64,000 nucleotides of DNA from Staphylotrichum longicolle (Eukaryota; Ascomycota; Sordariomycetes; Sordariales; Chaetomiaceae), in the NCBI GenBank assembly GCA_019096155.1, contig JAHCVI010000001.1:2046001-2110000 (forward strand), given 5' to 3'. The notes under the pieces are model-generated. The model did not search any database, had not been told where the DNA came from, and saw nothing but the letters and a program-made list of their open reading frames with translations. Position numbers and translations under genes: made by a program. Shown here piece after piece: positions 9,801-22,125 of this stretch; within the stretch, counting starts at the first letter, position 1, and each line of letters starts with the position of its first letter.

Positions 9801-12245
9801 TCGTGTGGCCCATGCTAGTGCGGAAGGTGAGCAAAAGGTGTGTTGAGTTCAGATCCCTGCTATTGAGTCTCATTGGCTGGCGAGCTGACGCCCTCTCGGC
9901 GGCCATCATGGAGAAAGACCGAAGCCGCGGCTGCTGATTGGGCGTGCAAAGTTTGAAACCTGGGAATGTGAGATGCCCTTTTGGGCCATCGATGGACGGG
10001 TCCAGAACAGAAGAGGTGCCATTGTTCCCGTTTGTGCTCGAGTCCAAGATTAGCAGCAACTCGACGCTGCTTGAGAGGCTGCTGCAATGCCCGCGACCGA
10101 GCCCATCTAGTGTATCAAATTTCCCTCCAGAAAGCGTGAAATTGCTGTTTGTATATAGCGTGATGGTGATGATCAGCTGAAGCGTGTTTTGTTCTGCATG
10201 AAGGCTGGGGCGGGGGAGTGCGGAAGTAAGGGAATGTTGAGGTTGAAGAGGGACGTTGCGGAGGTGGGGGGCAAAGAACAAGCCAAACCCTTGAAGTTTG
10301 CAGCTAGCTGCATTTGGGGGGCCTGAATTGTTCTTGCAGAGCCCTAACCCTGAAGGCTTCTTGAGCTGCTTCGATGATTTCGAGCTCCCGGCTAAGACAT
10401 TCTTGCTGTCCTTCGACTGAGTCAGGTCGACTGAAACAAAAATGTTTCCAAGATTAGCGTTAGTGTAGTGTGGCTTGCGTGGCTTGCGTGTCCCTCCAAC
10501 TTTTCTGTCCCCCGCCAAGCCGTCGCTGATCAGCCGGGGTGCCAGGCGAGGTGAGGCGACACCCGTCACTTGCCGCTCAGCTCGGTTCCGGAAAACATGT
10601 CGATCCCATGACAGACGCCCCCCCTGGTCACTTGACCTTCGGGACACCTTCCTGGCAGGGGCAGATCCCGTGATGCTGAACCCAATTGCAGAACACGGAG
10701 TGTCCAAAAAAACTAAGGCCCTGCGAGTCTGCGACCTCCTTGCTCGACCACCGCCCGCTTCTCATTCGAGTGGAGGAGGTCGGGGCCAAACGCCTCGCGA
10801 GACTTTGAGACGCGTGCCCCGGCTCTCCGCGCTGTCCCATCATCTCCGGTTTGAAACTCGCCGATAGGGCTTGGGATCTTGGTCGACGACATGCAGCCAG
10901 TCAAGTGATACCCCCCGAGCAGCCCGTCGTCATCTCGAGATTTGGCATGGTCGCAGCTGACTCGAGTCGAGCAGGCCTCTTCCCGCACTCCCGTGATTAT
11001 TGGACCATTTTCCGGGCTCGCCCAATGCGAGGAAAGTTCCCGACCTCATCGCATAACGATCCGCGACGGGGTCGTGAGCAGCCAGACAAGGGTAGGAGGA
11101 GATGTGTATCGGGCAAGACGGGAAGACGGAAGTCTTCTTTGAGATGACCCGGGCCCTGTCTTCGACCTGAGCAGGCAGTTTGGTATTCCGCGCTCGCCGC
11201 GTTGACTCGCACCAGTCAACTCTCTCCCGTCTGAGCCACGCTTGAGAAAAAGTCGGTCGAGAAAACCCGCTGGAGGAGCCACCGTTGGAATTCGCCTCCC
11301 TGCATCCAGGCGACGCGTCTCCATTGTACTGGGCCACTCTCGAGACCAGTTCACCGCTAGAAAGTCGAGAAAACACCAATGGAAACGGGTCGCTGTTCGC
11401 CTGTTCGGAGCTGGTCCGACAGCCCGACAGGCCTGACGTCACTGCCAGCACCTACCGCAGACCTGCAAGGGGTGAGGACAAGGGAAGCTGAAAGCTGCAG
11501 CTGGGTGTAAAACCCCCAAGAGCCTTCAAAAGCCTAAGCGTCGGGCTCCATCGTCCTCGCCTCAACCTAGGGCATGCATCAATTAGTTTGTGCCGGTGTT
11601 GGAAATGGCGTCCCCGATCGGCCTGCCGAGGTGAGGCGATTTGCTGGAGCCCGGGCGGGGCGGGGGCTGTGGTTTCTTTCCCCACAGTTTCCGATCGGTA
11701 ACCTCCAAGCCAGCGGCGGGGCAGCAGGGCAGCTCGGAGGCAGCCGAAGGTCGTGCTCCCGGGCCGCCTGAATGCCGCTTGAACGTGGCTGCCACGTAGC
11801 CGGTCGGCCGGTTTGCTGACAACGCCACAATCAGACTTTGGCCCGAGGAAGTTTTTTTCTCCACGGATACCCAACGTGCTGGGTTGGCCGTTGGAGCAAA
11901 CTTTTCTCGGTGGAGGACCCCTCTCCGTGCGCAAATCCGTCGAGTTGGCCTCCCAGGCAAAAGTGAGGCTTGCGGTCTGCAGACTGCAGGCTTGAGGCAG
12001 GGCAGCGCATGCAAGTGAGTCTGTGCTCGACCACGCTACCACATGTCCCTGCAGTTGGCAGTTGCGCAAGGCTGGTAATTTTTGGAGGATGTGCAGTAGT
12101 TTACACTGTTGGGCAGAAGCGGCCCGGCATTTGTTAGATAGTGGCACCAAGTTAACCCCTGACATTCCGCAAGTCCCAGCTGACCGGAAAAAGGGGTGAC
12201 AACAAACCACGATTTTTTTGCCCACCAGCAGCAACTACGTAGCTT
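6895..12245. other. gene-free stretch, 5.35 kb
   Basis: This lies between the start of the minus-strand gene at 6894 and the stop of TRM732 at 12246. The first few hundred bases are pyrimidine-rich on the minus strand (6900-7180), as expected of a fungal promoter or leader. Three long minus-strand open frames (7531-8448, 9787-10707, 11452-12234) have Cys/Arg/Ser-rich, non-protein-like composition and no homology I can recognise. A perfect 7-bp inverted repeat GTTGACT/AGTCAAC lies at about 11201-11220, and the decamer GACCCCCATT occurs twice near 8899-8930. Otherwise I see nothing that I can support. Confidence 0.5.
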
Positions 12246-15200
12246 CTAAGCCACCACCTCCACCCTCGCCATCTCCAACAGTGATCCATGAATCCTTGCA
12301 TTCTCTCCGGCCGCCCTGAACTCCCTCAGCAGCTCGACAACCCCTGCCCCTTCCCCAGTCTTGGTGACTGCCACCGCGCAGATCAGGATGCGAGCGCAAA
12401 CAGCAAACACATGCTGATCCGACGTCCACCCCAGCGGGCCATCCTCCGTCTTTGCCAGTCCAATGAGGCTCTTGAGGCCAGCTTCTACCCATGTCTTCAG
12501 GCAGCCAAGTGACCCTCTGCTGCCTGAAAGTTTGAGACCCTCCAAGGCCCTTCGCCACCGACCCGTCTCCCTGACCTCGTCGATGAAGAGGTTCTGGTCC
12601 TCGGCCGCAAACAGCGAATCGTCAAAGTCCATGGCCTTGCCGAGTTGAACCTCTGCCGGCAGCAGCTGAAAGTCCTGTGAGTATCGCTGTCCAACCATCC
12701 TGCAGACCACCCGAGAGGCCAACTCCTCCACCTCCCCAAACCGCTCAGCCAGCCACGGGACAAGTATGTCGGCCGCTGTTGGGGCGATTACGGGCGTGCC
12801 GATGATGGCGGAAGCGGCGCTGGCTGCGGCTTCCCGGACTTCGTCATCGTCGTCGATCAGGCTCTCGTAGAGTGCCGAGAGGGCGGGGAGGTACGCGACC
12901 TCCCATTGATGAGTATCAATGCTTGTGAAGAAGGCCTTCATTGCCATAGCCGCGGAATATCTGGTGTCGAAGGGCTATTGCGCTGGGTTAGTAAGGGGAC
13001 AGAGAGCAGGGTTAATTAGGGTCCACCCACATTATCGACATCCAGGCAGTCGAAAAGCATGTCTCCCCAGCTCCGAAGTCTATGCTCCATGTTGGCAACG
13101 CCATCCGAGTCACGAGACACGAGCGCAGCCATGATGCTCCCGCTTGTCTCAATAATCGCGCATGACAGAGTTGGGTTGATGTCGCCGTTCTGGAGGTTGC
13201 CCCAAAGGTTGTCGAGTCGTTCCGCGGTTGGTAGGTTCGCGGTGTCACCATCGCGAAGTATGCCGTCTAACACTGGGCCAAGATTCTTGAGAATCTGCGC
13301 TTGAACTTCGGGCGCTGAAGGCATATCGCAAAGCATGAGGTACAGCTCGCACAACCCTGACGGGTCAGTGCTGCCCGCCTGCTTCCAGGCTCCCGGAATC
13401 ACTTCAAGCATTCGGCATGCCGTATTTATGTCGCTGCTGAATGTTTCCCGAAGAGCCACCAGCAGGCTAAGCATGCCGTTATCCGATGCCGCCGCGTCGT
13501 AAACCAATCGAAGCCCGGCATGTAGGTCTAGCAAAGCGGAAGATGTGCTCCTTCGCTTCGGATCCTCTTCAACCGTCACAACCTTCGTGACTTGGTCATG
13601 GCAGCCGAGATGGGAGAGGAGGTTCAGAATCTCGAGAGACGCCGCTTGGAGCTCTGGGCAGCGCTTGAAGAGTTCTTGCCTCTGAGTGAGCAGATCTACG
13701 AGGGTCCCGATCGACGCCAGATCTAATAGCGTTAGTCAGCAGCAGTTCCCTACTTGAATCCAAAGAGTTCACGGCCCTATCACTTACCTGATTTGAGATC
13801 AACGCCTAGGTCAGCCTTGCGCTCGAGCACGAATCGTGCCGTCAAGAGAGTCCCGTGCACTCTATTCGTACTGCTCCCTGACGCAAGGAAAAGCCGTTCA
13901 ATTTCTTTGGTCCAATCCCCTTGCAACAGAAAAGAGCAGAGAGTTCTGGCGGCTATCTCCCGAACATGCCAAAGACGGCTTCCGAGATACCCTTCAATGT
14001 GCGTGCGCAGCTCTGAGCGATGTTCTTCGGGAGGCCCTGCACGTCGGATGATGTCCAAGGCAGGAAACACCGCCTCGGCTGCGCCAGATTGTGACGCTTG
14101 ATCCAGCGTTTCGTCTGCTGACCGCAACAGGTCGAGAATAACACCCGGCAATGTGGGGTATTTGTTGTAGGAGATGCGGATCGAGTGACCGTCCCAGCCC
14201 GATTCGATGGAAGCTTTGCTTTCACCCGTACCCAGGAGGGCGTCGATAAGACTCCGAAGAAGCAGTAGGCCACAGTTTCGGATTGCCCACCTACGTTTAA
14301 TCAGCAATGGTGGTCCATGGAGTTCATGTGCAAGCTTACACTTCGGATTTCAAGCTGGTTGCTGCAAGATGGAGGGTTCGAGCCAAATACCCCTCGGCCC
14401 TCTTGCTCAGGAGCGAGCTCCTGAAAATGTCCCTCAGAGAATTGAGTGCATGGACTTGGGGTAGGTTGGATCCATCGGTCTCGGACATCCGGACAGGTTT
14501 TTTGCCGATTTCCTCGAGGGCTCCATAAACCTCGTCAAATGATGGTGATGCCGCGTTTGCTGTCAGGACCGCCGCAATAAGGGATGGGATTCCGGCCGAC
14601 CGACGGGTAGTTGATGCCTGTGTCATGATGCAGTTGATGGCTCCCTAAACAAGGTTAACACGAGAGCATCAGATGCACGCCTTATTCCTTACTTGGTACC
14701 AATCCCGAAGGAGGTTCTCCGACTCATCAATGTCTGTATAGACATCTTTCAACTGCTGGGTAAGTTGACAGCAGTTCGTGAAAGTGTAAGAGACTGTCGA
14801 GAAAGCGCCTCTGTGGCGTAAGCTTGCGAGTTGCTCAAATGTCAGGTAGCCCGTTTCCCTGAAAACATCCACAGGTGGGTAAGGTGTGCCAGAGGCATTC
14901 CTCAACCTGAGAGTTCCTACTAAAAGGCGCAGGAGGTTACTTGGATTCAGTTAGCATTTGCTGTCATGGTTCGCAGAAAGACCGTCACACCTGGATTCAT
15001 GAACAGCACGGAAGCTGTAACTCAACAAGTCTTTGGTGTCCAAACCCTCGATGTCCTCCAATTCTTCTGGTAGATGACCTTCAGGGGAGTCATCACAAAG
15101 AACATGCTTGACGGTGAGCCATATCTGACGGGCGCAGAAGAAGATGCGGCGCTGCAGGTGATGAAGATTGTCCAACTGGCTGTCCGAGTATGTTTCCTTG

Positions 15201-17349
15201 GAGAGGACTTGCCAGACATAGCTAAAAATCGGTCAGTACCTGATTAAGAGAACACGTTGAAGAAAGTACAAATGGTCCACAACCTGATACGCACCTGATT
15301 GCTGCAAAGTCCGCATGCACTGGGTTTTCGATGGCCGCATGACCCAAGTCCTCCTCGGCTTTCGAGATTTTGTTCTCGACTCGCTCGAGGAGTTCCGAGA
15401 GCAGAGCAACTTTGGAGCTTTGATCACCCAGCCATGTGCACAAAAGAGCTTGCGAGCGAGCAGCTCCATCGCCGTGATCCGCGCGCCCAGTCCTATCAGC
15501 GAGCTTGCTGGCTCGGACGCAAAATTCCCTAAGAACCTTGAGGAGGTCTAGAGGATTTCCTTCGTCGGCGTCCAACGGTTTCGGCGGAAGCAACCCCAGG
15601 AGGGTGGCTGCACTGTCCCTAACATCGTCGAATGGGTCCAGTAGGAGGTCAAGAAGAAGGCGGATCCAAGTGAAATCAGAAGATATCACCTGGGCAATGT
15701 CCCCGTCGATGGTGTCATCGGTGGCCCCGGCATGTTTCCCGACCCGGAGAAGCAACAGCGCTGATTTGACTGCAGTTATGTGCCGCTGATATGACGCAGT
15801 AGGTAAGAGTTCGTCCTTCAGGAAGCCCATATACCATCTCACGAATGCTTCATGGCGCTCCAGGACTTCTCTTGCTTCAGCGGCGTCCTTCAGCACAACC
15901 TCCGGGCCAAACTTCTTCTTGGGAGGTGGATGAGCACCATCAGCAGCAGACTGGTGCGCCAAAACACTCCTTTGAGCGACGGTAATGATGTTCTTCGCCC
16001 TCTTGATGAGATTTTTGGTATGGCCAAGCACCTCATTACGGACCTTGGCATCATAATCCGCATGAAATGCTGCTAGGTGTTTCTTTAGCAGACTAAAGGC
16101 GACCTCGGAAAATGGTTTCGTCGTTGCTTGGGAGGAGACTAGCAATGAGAATGCGCTGGACCTGACAGACACAGACGGGTGCGCTAAGAGTCTGTCCAAA
16201 AGGGCGCTCTGGAGGAAGACCGTCTTCGCTGTTGAAGTTTCGGGCTGGTCGTCGTCACCGCCTATGGGGCCATGTCAGCTTCTACCTCTCATTGACAAAG
16301 CCAGAAGACTTACTGGGTTCCTCAACTAGACCATGCTTCTTTCCGAGTTCGAGGGTGGCTAGTTGAAGCAAGACGCCATGATCGGTCATCTCATGATCAA
16401 CGGCAGCCAAATGTTGGCTGCGGTTGAACATCTCCAGGAGTTTAAGTGACGCATCTTTGTTTGTCTTGAAGATTGAGGCAAGCACGTAGTTCTTGATGTC
16501 TTCCAAAATCTGTGGGTTCTGGGCTAGGGCATCTTGAAGCCATTCTCGCCAAACCTCGAGGGTGAACCCGACAGGGTCTGAGGTTGAGGCTTCTTGTGCT
16601 GCTGTATCCAGCCCTCGGAAAACGTGAACAAGGCATTTGCCAGCCAGTGGGCAGACATATGTGAGCTCCATCCAGGAGAAAAGGTGGAACGCGAAGGATC
16701 TCCATAACGAGAGACTAGACAGAGAAGCCACTGAGGGCTCAATCTCTTTGTACTTCAGAGCGATGTCTGTGAGATCCACTACCCGCTTGCTGAGAAAATG
16801 GTCGAGGCACTGCAGACCTGACTTTGTCAGTTGCTGGGTGGACTTCCGGGCAACAATCGAGACGAGAGTCTCCAAGATGTGATCTTTCACTGCCCTCCCA
16901 GTTTCGGGGCAAGGGTTGGATGCTGAAGATGCCACGAGGACATCCAGCACCAGCCGCAAGGCGCGATGTGGATCGTGCTCATACCACTCGAGGTAGAAGT
17001 GGAACAGCTCCTTGGACAGATCCTCGGTGAAAGCCCAGCGCTTCAGTGGCTCGTTCTTTGACTTGGCACATTGCTGGACAAAGCTGCAAAGTCTGACGCA
17101 GGCATGGCCATTCCCATGATACTGCCTTGATTGGGAGGCTTCCCGGAACAGTTTGTCAAAAATAGCCTGGGCGAGTCTGTTGAGTGTGAGTCGCCTTGCC
17201 ATGCCCATGGACAGAACGGAAACTCACTGAGGCTGGGCGTCATCGGCTTGACCCGATAACCATTTTGTGATGGTATTGGCATTTTCAAAAACACCGGATT
17301 CGAGTCCTGCCAGAACAGGGTCGGTCTCACCCTGGCTCTGTTGGGCCAT
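12246..17349 (-). CDS. trm732: Trm732/THADA-like HEAT-repeat protein
   Basis: Large alpha-helical repeat protein of the THADA/DUF2428 family. The yeast member Trm732 partners the methyltransferase Trm7 to 2'-O-methylate C32 of tRNA anticodon loops. A nine-exon model closes in frame and gives 1552 aa. Introns: 17177-17227, 16262-16313, 15222-15294, 14940-14990, 14645-14692, 14291-14339, 13723-13787 and 12975-13030 (48-73 nt). The start is ATG at 17347-17349 (MAQQSQGETDPVL), the stop TAG at 12246-12248. The DUF2428 hallmark region is clear: SYSFRAVHESS, RHRGAFSTVSYTF, RRSAGIPSLIAAVL, HALNSLRDIFRSSLL and WAIRNCGLLLLRSLID. It is transcribed divergently from TIM23. All splice sites were inferred from sequence. 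Confidence 0.92.
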
Positions 17350-18098
17350 CTTGATGCTTGGCGATTCGTCCAAGCTGGTGGAGGGGTTTGAACGGTCTCA
17401 ACCTAAACCAGGGTTTGTGGCGAGGCCTCGGTGCAAAAATGGGTCGAGAGGACGCCCAAAATCGAATGAGTGAAAGTGACAGTCACCACAAAAGCCTCTG
17501 GCTCATTTCTGCCTAGAACGCTGCTGTGCTAGACAGATTGCCAGTTGACAGCAAGAACGAGGGAGAAATTTTGGGCTTGGAGGGGGTACGTACTGTCCTG
17601 CTTCACCTTGCCTCCGCTCAAGCACACCTTGCTCACCTGGAGCCGAATTTGGCTAGCCCAACCCACTCGCAACGCCTCTCCTGGGTCAAGCAGCCTTGCC
17701 AAAATGACTTTATGTCAAGGACTACAGACAAAAAGCAAAACTGGAAACAAACGAGTGTGCCACTGTTGAATGAGCTGCCTTCAGTTTTGCACATAATGTA
17801 CTGCAAATCTGTTTCTGTTTCCTCTCCTGACGTTTCTGCCCTCAAAGTTGCCAAGAATGGAAATTGGCCAGTGCAGAAACTACCGCGAAACGCACAGACC
17901 ACTGCGAGTACCGTAAATTTTTTTGTCTCTTATCGATCACACCCGAGCCCGGCCTGCCCAGGTCCTCCCACCCGACATCACTGACGAACGACACTTGCGA
18001 ACCCGCCGTAGCAGGCCTCATCACGCGGCACCCACCCCATTCCATTCGGTTCTTGTTGCAATAATACTTCCATTTAATTGACCCTCATTCTGCCCAAC
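17350..18098. promoter_or_regulatory. divergent promoter region, TRM732 / TIM23
   Basis: 749 bp between two start codons that point away from each other. It must hold both core promoters and leaders. No TATA box stands out; the segment next to TIM23 is CA-rich and CT-rich (17930-18060), typical of fungal housekeeping promoters. Confidence 0.55.
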
Positions 18099-18876
18099 AT
18101 GTCCATCTGGGATGCCCTGACTGGACGCAAGTCCTCCGCGCAGTCCTCGTCATCGAGCGCGCCTGCTGCCCCGTCCGCGCCCGCGACTCCCGCGACTCCC
18201 ACCACCACCTTCGAGCCAACCCCCTTCGACCCATCCACTGCCCAGGGCGTAGAAGCCTTTCTCGGCACCTCTTCCTTCGCCGACCCCTCACAACTACACC
18301 CTCTCGCGGGCCTGAACAAAGACACGCTAGATTACCTTTCGCTTGAGGACTCCGCGCTCTCCGATCTCCCTGGCTCACAATCAGCCCTGCCGTCACGCGG
18401 CTTCACCGATGATCTTTGCTACGGCACCGGCACAACATATCTCGCAGGTCTCACGCTAGGAGGTGCATGGGGTTTGCAGGAGGGTTTGAGGAAGTCGGCT
18501 GGTGAGCCGCCGAAGCTCCGGCTCAACTCGGTTCTCAACTCGGTCACACGGAGAGGCCCCTTCCTGGGCAACTCGGCCGGCGTGGTTGCCATCTGCTACA
18601 ACTGCATCAACTCGTACATCGGCTACCTCAGGGGGAAGAACGATGCGGCCAACACGATCATGGCGGGTGCTCTCAGTGGCATGCTGTTCAAGAGCACAAG
18701 GGGGCTTCGGCCCATGATGATCTCGGGTGGTATTGTGGCTTCTGTGGCCGGTGCCTGGGCGGTAGGTTTTATTTGCTCCTTGCTGCAGGCAGCCCTGGCT
18801 AACGTTCATGCAGATCGTCAGGAGGACAGTCTTCGATGCGCCCCCGACCCATGCTGAGCCTCTCGAAAACCTCTAA
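18099..18876 (+). CDS. tim23: TIM23, mitochondrial inner-membrane translocase channel subunit
   Basis: Core channel subunit of the TIM23 presequence translocase, which imports matrix and inner-membrane proteins. Two exons (18099-18761, 18814-18876; 52-nt GTAGGT...CAG intron) give 241 aa. The N-terminal ~110 residues are a Ser/Ala/Pro-rich intermembrane-space domain starting MSIWDALTGRK. The C-terminal half has four membrane segments: TTYLAGLTLGGAWGLQEGL, SAGVVAICYNCINSYIGYL, NTIMAGALSGMLFKSTRG and MISGGIVASVAGAWA. The TIM17/22/23 (PRAT) signature surrounds LRLNSVLNSVTRRGPFLGNSAG. Splicing after GAWA continues as IVRRTVFDAPP to the stop at 18874-18876; unspliced reading gives an unrelated tail. 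The start at 18099 is the first ATG that preserves the conserved N terminus. Confidence 0.95.
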
Positions 18877-19711
18877 ACGAAACCTGGCAGTTTGGATCTG
18901 CCGTGGTCAGGCATCTTGATCAAGATCTGTGGCTTTCTTTGCCACCGCATCCCAATCTATAATCACGGAAGGCAGAACTCTTTCACAGGCTGTTCTGTGT
19001 GTATATGTCCCGGTGAGGACTGATGTGTACGAAACTCGGCCAAGGGGGTGTGCGGGACGGGTATGCATAGCGCAGGGTATCTCTCCTCCCATGGAAATTG
19101 TATAATAGTGGCTTATGGTCATAGAGCGCCCCGGTTGGGCACATAGGCATGTGCAGGGCTTCGATCATCTAAATCACGGAGTAGCCAGGAGTCATTGACG
19201 AGTGTCGGACCGTGCTCACCGCGTTCGTCATGTGAGGTCAGGTCCAAAAGTTTTCAACCGAAACAGAACGGCTCTTGAATTATCGCTTCGCATTGGGAAT
19301 GCTACCACCTCTTCACGTCAACTCTGAATCACTTCCCTCCACAACGTGTTTGTTTCGGGCACAAACAGGGCGTTCCCACCCTCGCGACCAAAGCTTTCTT
19401 GTCAACAGACATGGCGGTGGCCCGCCGCCAGTGAGCCCCGGCTCACCCCGGCGACTTAAAAAACCCGGAGACTTGGAGATATTTGGCAATATTACCTTTC
19501 AAAGACAGAGTATTTACTGCTCTCCGGTTCAGTCCACGCGAGCCTGGTTCCAGCTCGCTTTTGTCCTCTGCGCCTTCCACCCAGGTACTTCTCGGAGTGT
19601 TCTTTTCTCAACCCATCAACCCATTCTTCTTCCTCTGCTCTTCTCTGCGTTTTCTCTGCTAAGAACACACGCTACCATCTTCATACTTACCACATTACCT
19701 ACCTACACGCC
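18877..19711. other. intergenic, TIM23 3' side and promoter of 19712 gene
   Basis: 835 bp. The left part is presumably TIM23 3' UTR. The right part (19560-19711) is a CT-rich leader-like tract (TTCTTCCTCTGCTCTTCTCTGC) ending CACGCC before the next ATG. No gene seen. Confidence 0.5.
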
Positions 19712-20905
19712 ATGGATAACTCATCTACACTCAAAAAAGCACCCATTCGGCTGACACCACAGCAGGCCATGGAGGAGTTCATTTCGCAGAGAGTCAGCCG
19801 CTGGCAGGCGAGGCAGGAGAAAGTCCCCGACAGGGAACTTGCCGCTCAGATCGTCGCCATGTGCTGGGACCACGGCTCCCTCCCTAGAAAGGGGCCTGGG
19901 TGCCTCCTACCAGACCACAAGGGCGGATACGTTTATGTGCCCTACGACGACAGCAGAGATGGGCTCTCCCCTGAGCTCGAGGAGCGCATAGAGAAGCTAG
20001 AGCTCTGGCTCAGAGATCCCGCTAATACTCCGGTCCTGCGACTGATGGACAAGGTACTGGAGAAGGAGGTCAATGAGAAGTGCTTCTGGGAGTTTCTCGA
20101 TGGCGGCAACGCGTCACGCATTGACTTCCACGGCAAGGTAAGCACTCATTCTCCCCCATGGAGAAGCCAGCCAAATGGATATACGGACTACTAAACGCGA
20201 AATACAGGTCAAGATGCTAGCCAAGTATCGCCTCATGCAGAAGGGCGTCGACGTGTCCCCCACCGATCCCCTGAACGCCCAGTTCCGATTTGGCGTCACC
20301 GACATAACCGAGTTTGGCAACGTCAAGATGCAATGGCGCAACCTGAATTGGAACTGCGTCGAAAATGAAGTCGTCCAAGCCTTGAATGCCTTCTCACGCC
20401 CTTTGTTCGGTCCCGACTCCGTCCTTGCCAGACAACTCAAGGATCTCGAGACCATTCACCACCCCGAGGACGCAGCGAAGGAAGCTGAAGATCTCGCCAA
20501 CGAACTCAAAACGCGTCAGCCCGTCAAGAACGAGCCGGAGTGGTTCTATTTCCTCTGCAACGCAAGCGAGGCCAACATCTCCCTGGACACCCGCACATGG
20601 ACGCCCCTGCGGAAGCAGCCCAACGACATTAAGATGATGAAGCGCTTGAGCAGGGAGCAAAGCAAGTGGGCGATTATAATCCGGGTATGCCGCTCCAGCC
20701 CTCCCCTTTACAATAGCGTGTTTCAGTGCTGACAAGTCATGGGGTACCGCAGCCGTGGCAACTGCGCCATCACAAGCTCTGCTTGCAGATCTACAACCTC
20801 CAGCAGCGTCAGATGGAGTACTGCCGGGAGCTCGACAAGGTGGCGGCTCGTGACGCTGCGCAGCAGGGCGCAGAGGGAGAGGAGCCGTGTTTCAACGAAG
20901 GCTAG
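19712..20905 (+). CDS. fungal protein of unknown function, 351 aa
   Basis: Three exons (19712-20137, 20208-20684, 20753-20905) close exactly in frame; introns of 70 and 68 nt have GTAAGC...CAG and GTATGC...CAG ends. The start ATG at 19712 follows a CACGCC context. The protein is soluble and mixed alpha/beta, with no signal peptide or membrane segment. An N-terminal basic helix (EEFISQRVSRWQARQEK) is followed by a segment rich in paired acidic and aromatic residues (YVYVPYDDSRDGLSPELEER). A third-exon helix is rich in Gln (LQIYNLQQRQMEYCRELDKV). The correct splicing and the conserved-looking charge pattern argue for a real gene. I do not recognise the family. Confidence 0.85.
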
Positions 20906-21587
20906 GTGTCTTCCATGGAATTCGCGTGGCACTACGGGCCCAGTGTGCTCGCTGGTGCGAGCCCGCCGGCTGCTCGGCCGTGATTTCAGGGTCTTTAGGT
21001 ATCGGTGCCTTTTCGGTCTCTTTGGTTCGCTAGCTCTGGCGTTATGGGGACTGGGATAATACCCCCCAATAGGTACAACGGCGTTTAGGATTGGGACCGA
21101 TTTGGCGGAATGGGAGGGAGGGAGGTCTGCTTCGTCTTCGTGAAGTTTCGGGCGTTGGGGGGGGATATGGACTTGTCGACGTTCTTGGTCACGTATCTGA
21201 TGAGCAAAAACATACCAACATTCTAGCATTCCAAACAATTTACCCAATGGATTCACTTTTTGGGTTCCCGTGTTGGTGGGATCTCGAAGACAGTTCCCAG
21301 GCCTTCTGTATACATTCTGCTCAATGGCGTCATGAATCCACGAAGTAAATGGGACTGTTTGATTGTAACGGAATGGGCGTGAAGTGCCTTGTGATTTTCG
21401 GATTATGGATGGAAGCCTGGGTTTGTCTGGATGCCACCGTGAGCCCGGAGTCGCCTTCCTTGGCTCGTTCCTGCCCACAAAGTTATTCGTCTCTGGCCTG
21501 CTCGACCAAAAGATCCCCTCTCGTCTGGTTTCTTGGCCACTTTGTTTCTCGACATTGCGCAGATATGACACTTTGAAGCACGGCAAA
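20906..21587. other. intergenic, nothing recognised
   Basis: About 680 bp downstream of the 351-aa gene. The first half is GT-rich on the plus strand (20920-21180), as in fungal 3' UTRs. No coding or RNA signal seen. Confidence 0.4.
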
Positions 21588-21890
21588 ATGTGTCTCCCCT
21601 GCTTTTCCTTCTCCAACGCCCAGTACGAGCGAGGCAGCCGCCAACCGACCCGCCAGTATCAGTACGTCTGGAATGGTCAAACTTGGGTTCTTCGGGATAC
21701 AGTAAGTTGCCAAAATCTCTTTCATTTACGTCGAGCCGTGAAAATCATGGCCCCTCAGAGGCCGCGCGATGTTGCTCGGGATCGAAGTAACCACCAATAC
21801 CTACCGATCTGTGTTGCCGGGTCAAGGCACTCCTGGTCTAGATCGAGAAACGGTCCTGCAGCCAAACAAACAAAAGCCCTTGCCCGCTGA
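21588..21890 (+). CDS. possible small ORF or upstream ORF, 38-100 aa
   Basis: From ATG 21588 the frame reads MCLPCFSFSNAQYERGS, then RQYQYVWNGQTWVLRDT, up to a good donor (GTAAGT) at 21702. Read through without splicing it would reach a stop at 21890. The first 38 residues have protein-like composition with an aromatic cluster (YQYVWNGQTWVL); the remainder does not. A splice from 21702 to acceptors near 21759 or 22059 is possible, and the second would make this an upstream ORF in the leader of the gene starting at 22126. Low confidence: it could be a short independent gene, a uORF or chance. Confidence 0.3.
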   Translation: MCLPCFSFSNAQYERGSRQPTRQYQYVWNGQTWVLRDTVSCQNLFHLRRAVKIMAPQRPRDVARDRSNHQYLPICVAGSRHSWSRSRNGPAAKQTKALAR

Positions 21891-22125
21891 AGCTCTCCTA
21901 AATCAGTGGAGGGCCGAAGGAACCTCTCTTCCGAATCCGCAACCTGGCTTGCGGCCCTGACCTGAGCCATCTGATCCGTTCCTTCCTGTCTTTCTACACG
22001 TTCCCCCCACGACCAGAAGTTCCCTTTACCTTCCCTCACAATCACAACCTTACACAGCCCGCCTTTCACCCATCATCGCCGAGTCAAACCATCTGCCTGA
22101 ATTGCCGGCAACATTCGACTCCAAC

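Noticed and set aside
9787..10707. Minus-strand open frame of 306 codons
   Set aside because: Low-complexity, no recognisable domain and no start context; neighbouring frames are equally open.
11452..12234. Minus-strand open frame of 260 codons next to TRM732
   Set aside because: Cys/Arg/Pro-rich composition and no family resemblance; probably chance and partly TRM732 3' UTR.
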